From: Beta vulgaris subsp. vulgaris
Lineage: Eukaryota > Streptophyta > Magnoliopsida > Caryophyllales > Amaranthaceae
NCBI RefSeq assembly: GCF_026745355.1
Contig: NC_079205.1
Span: forward strand, 55,262,073-55,326,072
DNA: 64,000 bases
Direction of reading: 5' to 3'
Shown: piece by piece, positions 1 through 11,333 of the stretch
Position numbering within the stretch: the stretch's first letter is position 1
Layout: each line of letters starts with the position of its first letter
Translations under genes and position numbers: made by a program
Notes under the pieces: model-generated
Databases searched by the model: none
Told to the model about the DNA's origin: nothing
What the model saw: only the letters and a program-made list of their open reading frames with translations

Positions 1-1740
1 ACCCCATGTTTTTAAAAGGTTTAAGGATGTTTTTTTAAATTGGTATGATTCTGCTGCGCCATTCCAAGCATAATATACTTTATCTTTTTACACGCTTATA
101 TAAAGTGGTTTGCACGACTACACATGTTATTATATGATTGTCTTTTTTTATTTTTATTTTCTCGAAACTGGTTACATAATTAATGGAGTTCTAGTCGTCG
201 ACGAATTTTGTTTATGAAATTTGAAAAGAAGGATATTAAGTTAGTTATAAAGCTTTATAATATATGTTGCACGTAAATTAATTAAAATTAGGACTACTAA
301 TTTAGATTTAGATAGACTCGTCCAATATATGCAGTTATTCTATGTATCTCTTATTTTGCCACACATTTTTATCAAGTTTTTAAAAATGTTTCAAGTAACT
401 ATAAGCTATAAGATGTCTTATTATTAATTTCATATGCTATAACATTGAAATAGTTTTTTATATCAAACATTTCTTAACTGAATCGTTTTAATTGACTCCT
501 AATTTTTCTTTTATGTTGATTGTCAAATAATGTTTTTATATATAATCACCAGTTCAACAGGTACAATACTTATATGAAGACAACTTATTTACTTAATTAA
601 GTGACCAATATTGACTTAAAAGTGACCCATTTTGAATAATGACTACCATCATCAAATTTTTTGAGATAAACTTAATAAACTAAATGTTCACATATATACT
701 TAGCTTGTACCAATGAACTTAGCAAATGGGTATAATTTAGGGGTGTTTAGGAAAACCCACCCTGAATTATCCGTCCCGAAAAATCTGATGACCCGCAACA
801 AAAAAACCGGGTATCAAATCTGATGTTTTTTGTCGGGTCGGGTTAAAATTCGTGAACCGGGTCGAGTGATGGGCCACATATATACAATAAATGGGTACCT
901 CGAGTACCCGAACCTCTTGTTTCCCAATTCTTTTTTGGTATTGAAGTCCTCCCGACTTTAGTTTTACCTTTTAAGTTTATAGGTTTTTCACTTTTCAATA
1001 GCTTTCGATTTAATTTAATTTTTTTTCATTAATTTATTTTTTTTTTCTCTCCTCATGTCATAGTTGTTGATCCAAGGTCCAAGAAGTGCATTGGCAAAAG
1101 CACAAAAAAGTGGGTAAAGTATTTAGCTACGGAGTAAGTATGTATTAAATTTGACAATTTATGAAGAAGAATATTGTCTTAATTATGTAAGTGAAGATTA
1201 ATTTTTTATTCTAATTATGTAAGCTGATATATGGATGATGGCTAAAATCTATATTTGAAACCCCAGGCCTAAAGTAATGGGTCATCCACCGAAGATAAGA
1301 AATATATTTTGCTTATTTAATAGTAGTATATAAATTGTAATATAAATAAAAAGTACTACTTACATAGCCGGTATATAATGCCACGGTTTATATTTAATTT
1401 GCTAAAATTAAGGAATCATTTTTTGATATAATTGATTTATAAATCACAATTGTGTGAGATACTATTTCATTGATTGCCAATATTCTCTTTGCTATAATCA
1501 CGGATCAAATTTGGTTATAATTGATTTCTTTCCTTCTATGTCAATTTGTGAAAAAATGATTGGCAATCATGCTTAAATCAACAGGATTTGCAAGATATCA
1601 TTTATGTCAATGACACGTGGCAAATGAATGAGATGGTTCGAAAATCCAAGAAGCAATGAGAGGCTTTGAATAATATGAAGATGCCACATAGGATAATTTT
1701 TTCTTGCTTTAATATTATATATGATTTTGAGTTGGAAACA
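1..1740. other. AT-rich intergenic DNA with a short repeat relic
   Basis: No gene is visible. Positions about 737-905 begin with TAGGGGTGTTT and contain GGGTCGGGTT-like GC-rich words. The same start word and style recur at 21770-22175 and 60119-60450, which suggests a decayed small DNA transposon. The rest is AT-rich with no supported coding or RNA signal. The last ~90 bases (1728-1822) match 18870-18965 closely. Confidence 0.5.
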
Positions 1741-1814
1741 ACTGAAGTGGTAAGTTAATCTTTATTATTGCTTCTAAGTATCTATTGAGATGTGGAGAAC
1801 AAGGAGGCCAGAGT

Positions 1815-2570
1815 TTATTTTTTGGGCAACTACAAAATTATTATGTCATTATTTTGCTGAGCTAATTAAAAGTGAATTTGAAATGTCTATGATGGGGGAA
1901 TTAAGTTTCTTCCTAGGTCTACAAATCAAGCAACTGGAAAATGGCATAATGGTACATCAACACAAATATGTGAAGGAGCTTTTGAAGAAGTATGGTATGG
2001 AAGACTCAAAAACTTATCCTACACCTGTACCTACTGCTCTTAAGTTAGATATGGACGAAAATGGTAAGAAAGTAGATGAAACAATCTACAGAGGTATGAT
2101 AGGCTCTCTTCTCTACTTGACATCAAGTTGACCAGATATTCTGCACAGTGTATGCCTCTGTGCCAGATTTCAGTCCTGCCCAAAGTAATCACACCTCAAA
2201 GCTGTCAAACGAATACTTAGATATTTAAGAGGCACTAATAACTTATATCTATGTTGCCGCCGCTTCTTGTTGTGCACAGGTATTATGGGTAAGACAACAA
2301 CTTCGAGATTTCGGAATTATGATTGATAATGTGCCCATTATGTGTGATAATACTAGTGCTATTAACATCTCGAAAAAGCCTGTTCAACATTCACGAACTA
2401 AGCATATAGAAATCAAATATCATTTCTTACGTGATCATGTAGAGAAAGGTAACATTGCCCTTGAATTTATTTGTACTGAGGACCAAATAGCTGATATTTT
2501 CACTAAACCACTTGCTCGTGAAAGATTTGAAAAACTTAGAGTAGCTTTGGGATTGATTTCTGGAACTTAG
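1815..2570 (+). pseudogene. Copia retrotransposon pol remnant (RT C-terminus and RNase H)
   Basis: This is the 3' part of a Ty1/copia polyprotein. The reverse transcriptase end is recognisable by FEMSMMGELSFFLGLQIKQ and the following YVKELLKKYGM block, and the RNase H end by SRTKHIEIKYHFLRDHV and ADIFTKPLARERFEKLR. These are standard Copia pol words. The frame is interrupted by TGA at about 2128, and more stops follow. Near 2245-2255 the reading jumps from the LRYLRGTNNLYL region straight to AASCCAQVLW, so roughly 100 residues are missing, including the part of RNase H that carries the AEAEY-type catalytic block. Everything upstream (gag, protease, integrase, 5' LTR) is absent. With the env-like ORF and 3' LTR below it forms one truncated element. 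Confidence 0.93.
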
Positions 2571-2778
2571 CTGCTTTATATGTTTAATTGACCTCCTTTA
2601 CATGTCTCAATAAGCTCGAAAGATTTTACCTAAACTAAGTTAGAAAGAACCTTATCATAAGTCAAGACTCCTACAAAGGCTATTGATGTTGTCCTGATAA
2701 TCTACACCTAAGTTGCCTCATGAAAATTCCCTAAACAATCATATAAGTGTCACCAATTTTTTTTTTCAAAAATACTGA

Positions 2779-5286
2779 TGTAATCCCCCACATTTTTAAA
2801 GGATTTTCATAAATATATTAAAGTATTTATGTAGTTATATTTAAATCCAAATGAGTTTGGAAAATGATTTGACTTTTAAAAAGGGTTGACTATTTTTAAA
2901 AGTCAACTAAAAACATTTTCATACCTTAATAAAATTGAAAATGTTTTAATTAAGCATGTCTTAATAAAAGCTTTAAGTATTAAAAGTATTTATTTAAAAA
3001 GAAGTTTAATGGAATCGAAACTCCTAAAAGGATAAAAAGGAAAAGAGTCCTATTGATGATTAAAGTCCTAAGTTGATCATCTTATTAATCATCAAATCTT
3101 TTTTTAAATCTTATCTCTTTTCCTAAACCTAAAAGGATTAGCCTTTTTGTAAATATCCTAATACCCAATTATTTTATTTCACACAAAGATTATTTTCTCT
3201 CTCCTCACACTCAATAATTTCGCCACTTTCTATTCTCTCTCCTCATGGTTTTCTTTTCTTCCCTTCACTCGTTTTTTTCTCTCACCCGAATCTGATTGGC
3301 CAGATTTCTCATAGTTCCGTTTATTTTTAGCCAAAACTTCCTTCTTGAAAGTTGTAGATCTCGAAAAGTTATTGAACTTAGGCTCAAGAATCACTCAATT
3401 CCGATTCTTACTCAATTAGTTATGGCCTCTGCAAGTTTCGCAATTCTGCTGCCATATTTCACTCGGGATTTCGGTATTTCACTATTTTTCTCCGTTTTTC
3501 TTTTGATTCTTTTCCTCGTTTTCTTATATATTGACTTCATATATATTATATATTGAATATTAATATTTTCGATTTGTTATTATTTTTAGATTGAAGTTTT
3601 AATCATTAAAGCATGGATTTTTAGAGTTTTAATTACTATAAAACCATAGTAGCATATTAGATACTATGAGATTGATTTAGATTATGATTTTAAACACGTT
3701 TATATACGTTTAAAGAAGGTTTTATGATTTTAAAAGTTGCTGGAATTTTAGAAAGAGTTTTATTAATGGAGTTTTAAGATTTTTAATTACTAGTATGGTA
3801 GTACTATGCTAGGAATTAAAAGTTATTGAAGTTTTGATATTAAAATAAGCTTTTGAATATATTTAAAGGGGATTTTAAATATTTTAAAGCTGCTGTATTT
3901 TTAATTAAGAGTATTGATTTTAGTTTATATTAATTTTTAGGCGGAGAATCTTTCGTAGGAGACTTTTAACGTTTTAAAAGTGGCCTACGGGCTAGTATAT
4001 AAAGGTACGTACATAGTCTACGTGCTATATGGTTAGAAACATGCTTTAGGGATGTTTTTATTTGTAGTATCATGTATAGGACCTTGTTGTTCATATATAT
4101 GATTTACTGAGATTGCTTTACATGTTATTGCCTGTGTGCTACATGTAAACTAAGAATATGTATAGTAGATTGTTTGTATGGAAGTTTGATGCAAGCAGAT
4201 AAGTTTAGTTTGGTATTAATTCGTGAGTGAATTAATGTAGTGAATTGGAATCATGTGTTACATAGATTCTTTGAAGTTATTTATTTATCTTATAAGAACC
4301 GTGGATCTTATTTGGTAATTATGAGTTATACCTATATAAAGGTACAATTTACTGTTGGCTAGGTTCAACAGACAAGTTAGTAAAGAATAAAAGAAGTTAA
4401 AAGAGTCTTGAATGATAAGTTGTGAACTTGTTAATTCTAAGATAAAAAGGAGTTTTGTGATTTATGTGATTATTAGTTATATATGTGTGTGCTTGGTTGG
4501 TGTCAACACAAGTATAAAAATGAATGCAACGTAAAGTGAAACGAGATAGGTTATAGACTTTAGACTGGTGCACGTCTAGAGTTGGACACTAAGGGTTGGG
4601 ATACATAGTCCGCCGTGATATGTATTTTCCTAGGATTGGATTGATCACCTTTCCTTTTTAGCTCAAAGGTTCCTCGATATCGCAGGTCAATTGGAATATG
4701 TGGTAGCTCCCATATCTCCTACTTCAGTATAGACAACTCGTCCCATAACTATTCCATTTAAAGAAGAAATAAAAGTTTAGAGTCTAGTTCAGTAAGAGTC
4801 ATCTGCAGTTGTTATATGCTTATTATTATTTGGTTTTTGTAGTATCATGTTTAGGATTATTTATGCTGATATGTAGTACTCAGCTTTGCTGATTACGTGC
4901 TTGTCTGTGTTTGTGATCATGGCTTTGCCTATTGATCCTGTGGTGATCCTTCGGGGGAGCAGAGTCAAGAAAGCATTGACATTACAGGTTCGAAGATGCA
5001 TACCATGGGGAATCTGGAATGGAGAGGCTTTTGTACATTAGTAGTATTTAAGTTGTTTCTAGGAATTTATATTTTCAGACTTTAGCTTAAGTTGGTGTGT
5101 TTCAGTTCAAACATTGTTTGGTTCTTATTTCATAAGTTTAATAAAGTTGATTTTGTTTTAATAAGTTTTCCGCTGCAAAATTCTGGGTAAGCCTAAACGT
5201 TTTCACACGGGCGATAATGCCTGGGTAATTCTCTAGATTTGTTATAAAGGTATTTTCTAGAAAGAGAGAATTATCGGGGTGTTACA
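2779..5286 (+). mobile_element. Gypsy-type solo LTR with 5-bp target duplication
   Basis: The 2508-bp block starts TGTAATCCCCC and ends GGGGTGTTACA, so it has TG...CA ends with a TGTAA/TTACA inverted repeat, as in many plant Ty3/gypsy LTRs. ACTGA lies directly before (2774-2778) and directly after (5287-5291), a perfect 5-bp target site duplication. No gag-pol lies between, so this is best read as a solo LTR left by LTR-LTR recombination. The last ~75 bases contain an inverted pair (GGTAATTCTCTAGA at ~5223 and TCTAGAAAGAGAGAATTATC at ~5255). Short ORFs inside show no recognisable protein. A non-autonomous element with short LTRs is the alternative, but I see no internal LTR boundary. Confidence 0.85.
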
Positions 5287-5567
5287 ACTGAGATGTTGCT
5301 TTGCATAAAATACAAAAACATTTTTTTTTTTTTAAAAAAAAAATTCAAAATTTTTTCCAAAAATTTTAGGCTGCCATGTTCAATTGTACTCCCTAACCCA
5401 CCAAACACCAAACCAAACACACGCCCAGCACAAAACCCACCCTTCCCAAACCTGTGTCTTTCCATCTTCCCCCCCAAACCCACCTAAACCTTCCTTTCCC
5501 AACCTTAACCACCTTCAAAATCTGAACAACCTTTCATTTTCTTTCAACTCTCTTTAAACCCACACCT

Positions 5568-6993
5568 ATGGCGAGAAGGAAAACTACCCGGCGGCCCCTC
5601 CAGAAAACCGCCGTCGCCACCTCGTCTCCTCCTCCTTCACCAGATCCGCCTTCACCCCCTTCCCGTGACCTAACTCCTCCACCCTCTCCTCCTCGTGACT
5701 CACCCCTCACACACTCACCGGAGAAAACCGTTACCAAGAACACTCCACCCTCTCGACAAAAAACTCCGGTAAAACCCTCTCCTCTCAAGAAAACTCCGGT
5801 CAAAAAGCCTCCTCTCAAGAAACCTCCGGTCAAACGGCCTCCTTTCAAGAAACCTCCGGTCAAAACGCCTCCTCTCAAGAAAACTCCGGCCAAAAAACCC
5901 CCACCGAAAAAACCTCTGAACAAGAAACTGGGTTCGTCACCGGTTCTGGATTCCGGCGAGGAGCACGTGTCCACGTCGAATTCCGCTGCTACATCTTCTG
6001 GCACTGCTCAAACTCGAAAAAGAAAGGTCTCCGATAAGCCTAGTTCATCTAACCCCCCTCCTTCGAAAACGAAAAAAACACAAGTTCTACATTCTTCCAC
6101 TTCGGTTAAGATTTTATCCGGTCGAGTCTTTCCAATGCTTTGGCTTAAAAAACCTGGGTTTAAGTTTCTGTCTGATGCATTAAAGAGTCAAGGTTGGTTG
6201 AACTTGCTGAATTCTATGGATGGTATATATGTTGATGAGGTTACTCAGTTTTATGAAAATTTGGTTGTTAATGAGAGTTTGGTTCTAACCTCTACTGTGA
6301 ATGACATTGGGATTACTTTATCTGTGGACGAATTGGCTCAATTACTAGGTGTTCCCAATAGTGGGTTTTCGGATTATACAACCTAGGCGTGGCCTTTTGT
6401 TCCTGATGTGGACAATGCCACGATTAGTCGCACTATATCTGACCGCCCTCTGCTCAAATCTTTTCTGCTTCTATGCTTCCTGCTATTTCAAGTTGATTCG
6501 TAGCTTGATTACAAAGACCCTTCTTCCCCGTATAGAAAACCGTGGAGATTGTTTAATTATGGACCAAGTTTTAATCTGGTTGTTATCTCATGGACATCCC
6601 ATAAACCTTCCTCACCTGATGATCTCACATATGGGTCATTTGTCCTCTTCTTCTCCCTATTATCCATATGGGATGTGGCTTACTAGAGTGTTTAAAGCGT
6701 TTGATGTGTTGATCCCTACTTCTAAGGGAGTTCCTTGTACTGACACTATGAGCGATGGGATGCTCAGTAGAATGGAGCTGTGTATCATGGGTTAAGAGTT
6801 ACTGAAAAAAGATTTCGTGGGGTTTCAACCGAAAGAGGCTTGTGCGGGTTGTCTTAAGATGAATGAGGAGATGCGGGTTCTGAAACAACAACAGCAGCAG
6901 ACATTGGCTCGTCTGAGAGCTTTTGAGACTCTTGCAGCACAACGGCACCGTCAACTTCTCTCTGCTGTCCTTCTCAAACCATCCCCACCCTGA
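5568..6993 (+). pseudogene. Sirevirus env-like / plant transposon protein ORF, broken
   Basis: This is a second ORF of the Copia element, downstream of pol. It starts with ATG in MARRKTTRRPLQ. Residues ~45-125 are a lysine/proline-rich basic tract with repeated KKPPVK/LKKTPVK units at a period of about 7-8 residues. They are followed by an RKRK stretch and then a globular region (FLSDALKSQGW, VTQFYENLVV, LSVDELAQLLGVPNSGF). That region resembles the 'putative plant transposon protein' domain, which I believe is PF20167. The first frame ends at a TAG about 6384. Homology continues in the next frame from ~6349 (ITKTLLPRIENRGD, INLPHLMISHM, YPYGMWLTRVFKAFDV), so there is one frameshift. A TAA at 6793-6795 is followed in the same frame by a glutamine-rich coiled-coil-like tail ending at TGA 6991-6993. 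Its place between pol and the 3' LTR fits the env-like gene of Sireviruses; any membrane role is unproven. Confidence 0.75.
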
Positions 6994-7232
6994 TCCTAGG
7001 TGTCCTATGATATTGGCTAGTCTTGTACTTTTTTGCTAAAACTTGTCTGTTTTCACAAATTGGTTTTTGGTTTGTTGTGATACTTTATGATATATTTTGG
7101 TTGTCAGAGGATTGTGAATTGGTGATGATTGTAGCACCAGCATCACTAGCTAGCTTAGTAGAGCTATTGATTATTTTGGAATGTTCTAACTACGTGCATG
7201 GCTTTTTTGTCTTCTCGTACTTTTTGAGGATG

Positions 7233-7521
7233 CCAAAAGGGGGAAAAAAGATCTATATAATATTATGCTTTGTAACAGTAAGATATTTTCATTGCTACTT
7301 TGAGAATCGAATATAAAAATGAGCATGTGGAAACAAGTGGGAATTGAAAGCTATTAATCTAATGTATGGATAGGTTATAAAGGGTAAGTGAATAACAATA
7401 ACATATGCATCATACCTTGAGGGGGAATAAAAGAGAATATCATATGCATACTTTGAGGGGGAACAAGTCATTATCTAACAATATTATATTGATAGTTTGT
7501 CATCATCAAAAAGGGGGAATT
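7233..7521 (+). other. Multiple polypurine tracts before Copia 3' LTR
   Basis: Four purine runs with a GGGGGA(A) core lie at ~7234, ~7420, ~7458 and ~7511. The last (AAAAAGGGGGAAT) touches the LTR start and is the expected plus-strand primer site for second-strand DNA synthesis. Repeated polypurine tracts upstream of the 3' LTR are a described hallmark of the Sirevirus genus of Copia elements. Confidence 0.75.
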
Positions 7522-8768
7522 TGTTGTGCATGTAATATATTATGTTTTGATGATGAAAATTAATATAATATGTTATCGTATGAAAGTATGTAACAGTTGA
7601 AACAGATGCATGAAGAAAGGAATTAATAAATGAAGACTTTGAAGAAAAGAAGAATCAAGATTGAAGTCAAGTTTATATGTTCCTTAGAATAGTTACTTTG
7701 TGTAAAAATGTAATAGGCTTGAATTAGGTGATATACTATGTGCTAAATATAGAAATATAAAATTAGTATAATTATTATTTTCTTAGAGTTAAGAAAATAA
7801 ATAATTGTAGTAATATTATATGTCTATATAAAAAGGAAATTAGTTTATGAAATAAGATAAAAGATTTTCATAAAAAATGTTTTAGAAAAAGAATTTTATA
7901 AAAAACGTGGTTTTAGAAAAATATTTTTACAAACGTGTTTTATGAAAATAATTTTATGAAAACGAGTTTTAGAAAAGAATTTCAGTAAACAACGTAATTT
8001 GGTTTTCAAAAAGGATTTGGAAAATATTTTTTGATAAAAACAGAATTTTAGTTGAAAAGAAAATCTAATATGAAAAACTTATCTTTTTGAGATTAAAGAT
8101 AAAGATAGAAAAAGATAAAGTTTGTTTTTCTAAAAAGAGAGTTTTATCCCTTAAATTAAGGATTAAAAGATAAAGATATTTTTGAAGGATTTTCGTCCAA
8201 ACCAAGTCCTATAAAAGGGATTTATAATTCACTTTTAGATCTCATGTTTTCAGAGAGAAAAATCGGAGATATTAAGAGCTGAAAACTATTTCCTTACGCA
8301 CAGAGTATAGCACTGTTTGAGTCAGATTCAAGTAACGATTATACGAGTGTAATTGTCCTCTAATTGCTTGACTAAGAAGCACAAGTTTGAGGATTCTTTT
8401 TTCTGTAATTTCACTATTATAGAAAGTGTCAATTCTTAGAGTTAAGAGTTGGCTAGCACTACTAGGGTTAGTAGTGAGTGAGTCTTATTGTATCAAGAGG
8501 TTGGTATCTTAAGATTCAAAGAAATAAAGAGTTTTGTTTCGTGTGGACGTAGATCTCAGAGGTGACATTGAACCACGTTATATTCTGTGTTTGTGCATCA
8601 AATTCTACATAATTTAAGTTTTAGTTTTCGCAAAAACTCAAATCAGATATTTACGATTATTTCGCACAGTGGCTGGCACTATGCAATAACAAAGGTTTTG
8701 CGAAAATCGATCAAATTTCGTCACTCAATTCAACCCCCCCTTCTTGAGTGTCACCTTGGGTTCCAACA
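7522..8768 (+). mobile_element. Copia (Sirevirus-type) 3' LTR
   Basis: The 1247-bp LTR starts TGTTGTGCATG and ends TTCCAACA, giving TGTTG/CAACA inverted ends. It follows a polypurine tract directly. The word TTTTGATGATGA just inside the start is common in Sirevirus LTRs. A TATA-like CTATAAAAGGG lies at ~8210, upstream of a plausible leader. The downstream flank (ATTGTTTCCAAGTGATCTC) also occurs at ~31957 without any LTR in front. Comparison puts the junction at CAATT (8769-8773), the likely 5-bp target site. The matching 5' copy is lost with the truncated 5' end. Confidence 0.85.
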
Positions 8769-9470
8769 CAATTGTTTCCAAGTGATCTCTTAGTTATAGG
8801 ATTATGCCCAAAAAAAAAATAGGTGATACTGAAGTCAAAATATGATATGTGATGATTGGAAGCTGGAGGCAGAACATATGTAGGAAATTTTCCTACTTAT
8901 GGATATGGATGCAACAGGATTCATAGCACTCCCCTTAGGCCTGTGGCTCCTGATGCTCTCCTTTGGTTCTTTACAGAAGGTTATGTTTTTCCCCTCGATG
9001 CGCTTACCCCGCCCTAGCTTACAGCATCTGAAGAGAACGCCTTCGTTTCCAGCAGTTGGTAGATGGGATTATCCTATCCATCCATTCTTTCGATGTAATT
9101 AGACTGTGTAGTGTGTAGTGTGTAGTATATAGTATATTCTGTTGATTTGATTAGTAGGTAGATGGAATTAACCTACCTATGAATTGGTGCACGAATCTAA
9201 AATGTGTTGACATATGGAATGTTAGAAAATATTTCTTATATTTCCTAGAATATAAATGGTAGAAGATGATCAAGTTTATAATTTCATTTTGTTATTATAT
9301 AGTAGTGGGAGCACAAAGCTTTATTAAAATGTGTTGACATATGGTCCTAAGTTCAGTTTAGTTGTTTTATGCCGAAGAGAACATGCCTTAAAACTAAGTT
9401 CTATTGTTTGAGAGGTATCACTTTTCTATATGGATTAATATTGACTAGATAAACCTACTTTTTACTAATT
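8769..9470 (+). repeat. Duplicated flank block, copy 1 (matches 31957-32450 and 33640-33760)
   Basis: The block begins ATTGTTTCCAAGTGATCTC and follows 31957-32450 with small differences, then jumps to match ~33635 onward. The intervening ~1.2 kb, which holds the last exon of the polygalacturonase in the other copy, is missing here. Copy 1 has ~70 extra bases near 8895-8965 that are absent from the other copy. The conserved stretch around 8960-9090 (CGCTTACCCCGCCCTAGCTT) has no protein I can identify. TGTGTAG-type tandem units lie at ~9103-9130. Confidence 0.85.
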
Positions 9471-9890
9471 GAAACTTGTTTTGCTAATGGATGTCAAAAA
9501 AAAAAACTTGTTTTGCTAATACGTTTACTAGGTGGAAATGGACATGATTCTTTGCTAAATAGTGGATTTTTAAGTTGAAGTGGACATGATTTTAAAGTCC
9601 CTCATAACACGATGCTACACATTATAGTGTTGATAAACTATTGCATACATTCACTACATTTTACTATATTTACAGGTTTTATTAATCTATGGATGGAAAT
9701 ATTACTATACTTATATTAGAAAACATATAATTTTGTTTTATAAATCGAATTTTTTAGAGAAGAAATTGAGTTATTCAATTTGAGGAACAAAAATGATAGC
9801 CTACTTATGTTGAACTACTATAAATATAGAAAAGTGTAGATTTTCTCTTGTTATTCAAGGATAATTAAAAAAAATTACGTTGTATGATAC

Positions 9891-10288
9891 CTTATTCCAT
9901 GATTAGGACCACAAGTAATATTCTTGATATCCAAATTATTACTACCATCTCCAATTGAAATACAGTCATCACCTGCATTCACCAACAATCAACATAATTT
10001 AGATAATTTTCACACCAAAAATAATATATATCTACATAAATAAATAAATTTATAAATTTATATTATACATATATGAGAAAAAAATAAGAAAGAAGTCAAT
10101 TAGAATATAATTTTGTTCCAATAAGAAAAATTTACCATTGGATATGACTGAATTGTGAATCATCACATCATTTGTATTCTCTACATGAATTCCATCAGTA
10201 TTAGGACTGTTTTGTGACAATAGAATCCACACTAACATTTTCACAAACGTCAAAACGGATATGAAATTGAGGACTATTTATGACTTTT
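9891..10288 (-). pseudogene. Polygalacturonase pseudogene fragment (two exons)
   Basis: Two exons match the intact gene at 32660-37182. Exon 5-like (9891-9972, 82 bp, the same length) still encodes a [12 protein letters not shown] motif and CGPNHG. Exon 4-like (10136 to ~10288) keeps NTDG and the GT donor, but a small deletion changes the block just before it. At ~10284-10288 homology stops abruptly inside exon 4 and the sequence joins the PPR upstream flank (TTCTTGGGTGAGG, also at 25890). Exons 1-3 and exon 6 are absent. The catalytic GHG motif reads NHG here and SHG in the intact copy. Confidence 0.88.
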
Positions 10289-10510
10289 TCTTGGGTGAGG
10301 TTTATCTAAAGAAAGCCTTATTCTATTATAGTTATATGGGTATAGCTTATGTTCTCCCAGTGATTTGTCCGCCATATTCATAAGTTCCAATATTATAGAA
10401 CGAAGGTGATATACTTCGTGATGTATTTTTAGTTTGTGGATTCTTTGGGTGTTATCGGCCAATGACGATTGTTGTTCAGGTAATCATTCAAAGATCTTGG
10501 CTAAACTATT
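10289..10510 (+). repeat. PPR upstream flank repeat, copy 1
   Basis: The stretch starting TTCTTGGGTGAGG and running to ~10505 matches 25890-26115 at high identity. Both copies lie 1-1.4 kb upstream of a PPR gene of the same subtype, so the repeat marks the 5' side of the duplicated PPR unit. No function is visible. Confidence 0.8.
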
Positions 10511-11330
10511 ACAATTTCCCGACTTCATTGTAAACTATTGATTTTCCAGCAATTCTATATTTTTTTCATTGTATTTTTTCTTCCTATTCCCGTTAAAAAA
10601 AAAACCTCCCCCTTTCTCTATATTATTCTCTCTATCTTAGTAAATTGTTGAGAAATATTTATAATTTTTCTTTATCTTGAGTACCACAACACTACTTTTT
10701 AGGAGATAAAGCACATTATCTTCTCTCTCTTCAAAATTTTCTCCCTCTTTCTCTGTATTTTTCACTCTCTATCTCATTAAATTGTTGAGAAATATTTTGA
10801 ATTTTTTTGTCCCAAACTACATTTAACTTTTAAGTTTTTGCGAGAAACTACATTAAAATAAAATTGTCGTCCCAAACTACCTTAGTTTTACAGTTTTGTT
10901 GTTGACAACTATCTTATTTCGGTTTTCGGCGCTGACTTTTGTTTTTTCAGTTACAAATTATGGGAAAAACAAAATTACCCTTGTGGAAATTGCTTGAGAT
11001 TCGACGATATGGAGAGGGTGATTGTTTCAATTTTAGTTGAAATAGAAGAGGAAGTTAACAGTAAATTGGTAATAGCAATGTAATTTAGGATAACAATTTT
11101 TTTATAAGATAGTTTCTCACAAAAAACTTAAAAGTTAAAAATAGTTTCCAACAATAAATCTAAACATTTATAATTTTATCTCTCTTGAGTAATACAACAC
11201 TAGCATTAGGATTTTTTTTTTGAGGAGGTTGAGTCACGCACAATGTATTCCTTCTTTCCTCTTCTCCACTTCTCCACTTCTCCACTGTCCTTGTTGAGTT
11301 TGAATACTGCATTTCATTTGTGGCGAAGAC
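10511..11330. other. Intergenic DNA upstream of the first PPR gene
   Basis: This is AT-rich sequence with two similar blocks. The ...CTCTCTATCT...TAAATTGTTGAGAAATATTT theme occurs at ~10615-10660 and again at ~10745-10795. 'Fully pyrimidine-rich' tracts follow near 11250. No ORF or RNA gene is supported. The promoter of the downstream PPR gene is presumably here, but I cannot place a TATA box with confidence. Confidence 0.4.
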
Positions 11331-11333
11331 GAC

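Noticed and set aside
3296..3556. ORF with a hydrophobic tail in the solo LTR
   Set aside because: It lies in LTR sequence, starts within a T-rich tract and has no homologue I recognise.
5534..6004. Long minus-strand ORF rich in GGFL/GGV repeats
   Set aside because: It is the complement of the Lys/Pro-rich repeat in the env-like ORF; the repeat keeps several frames open.
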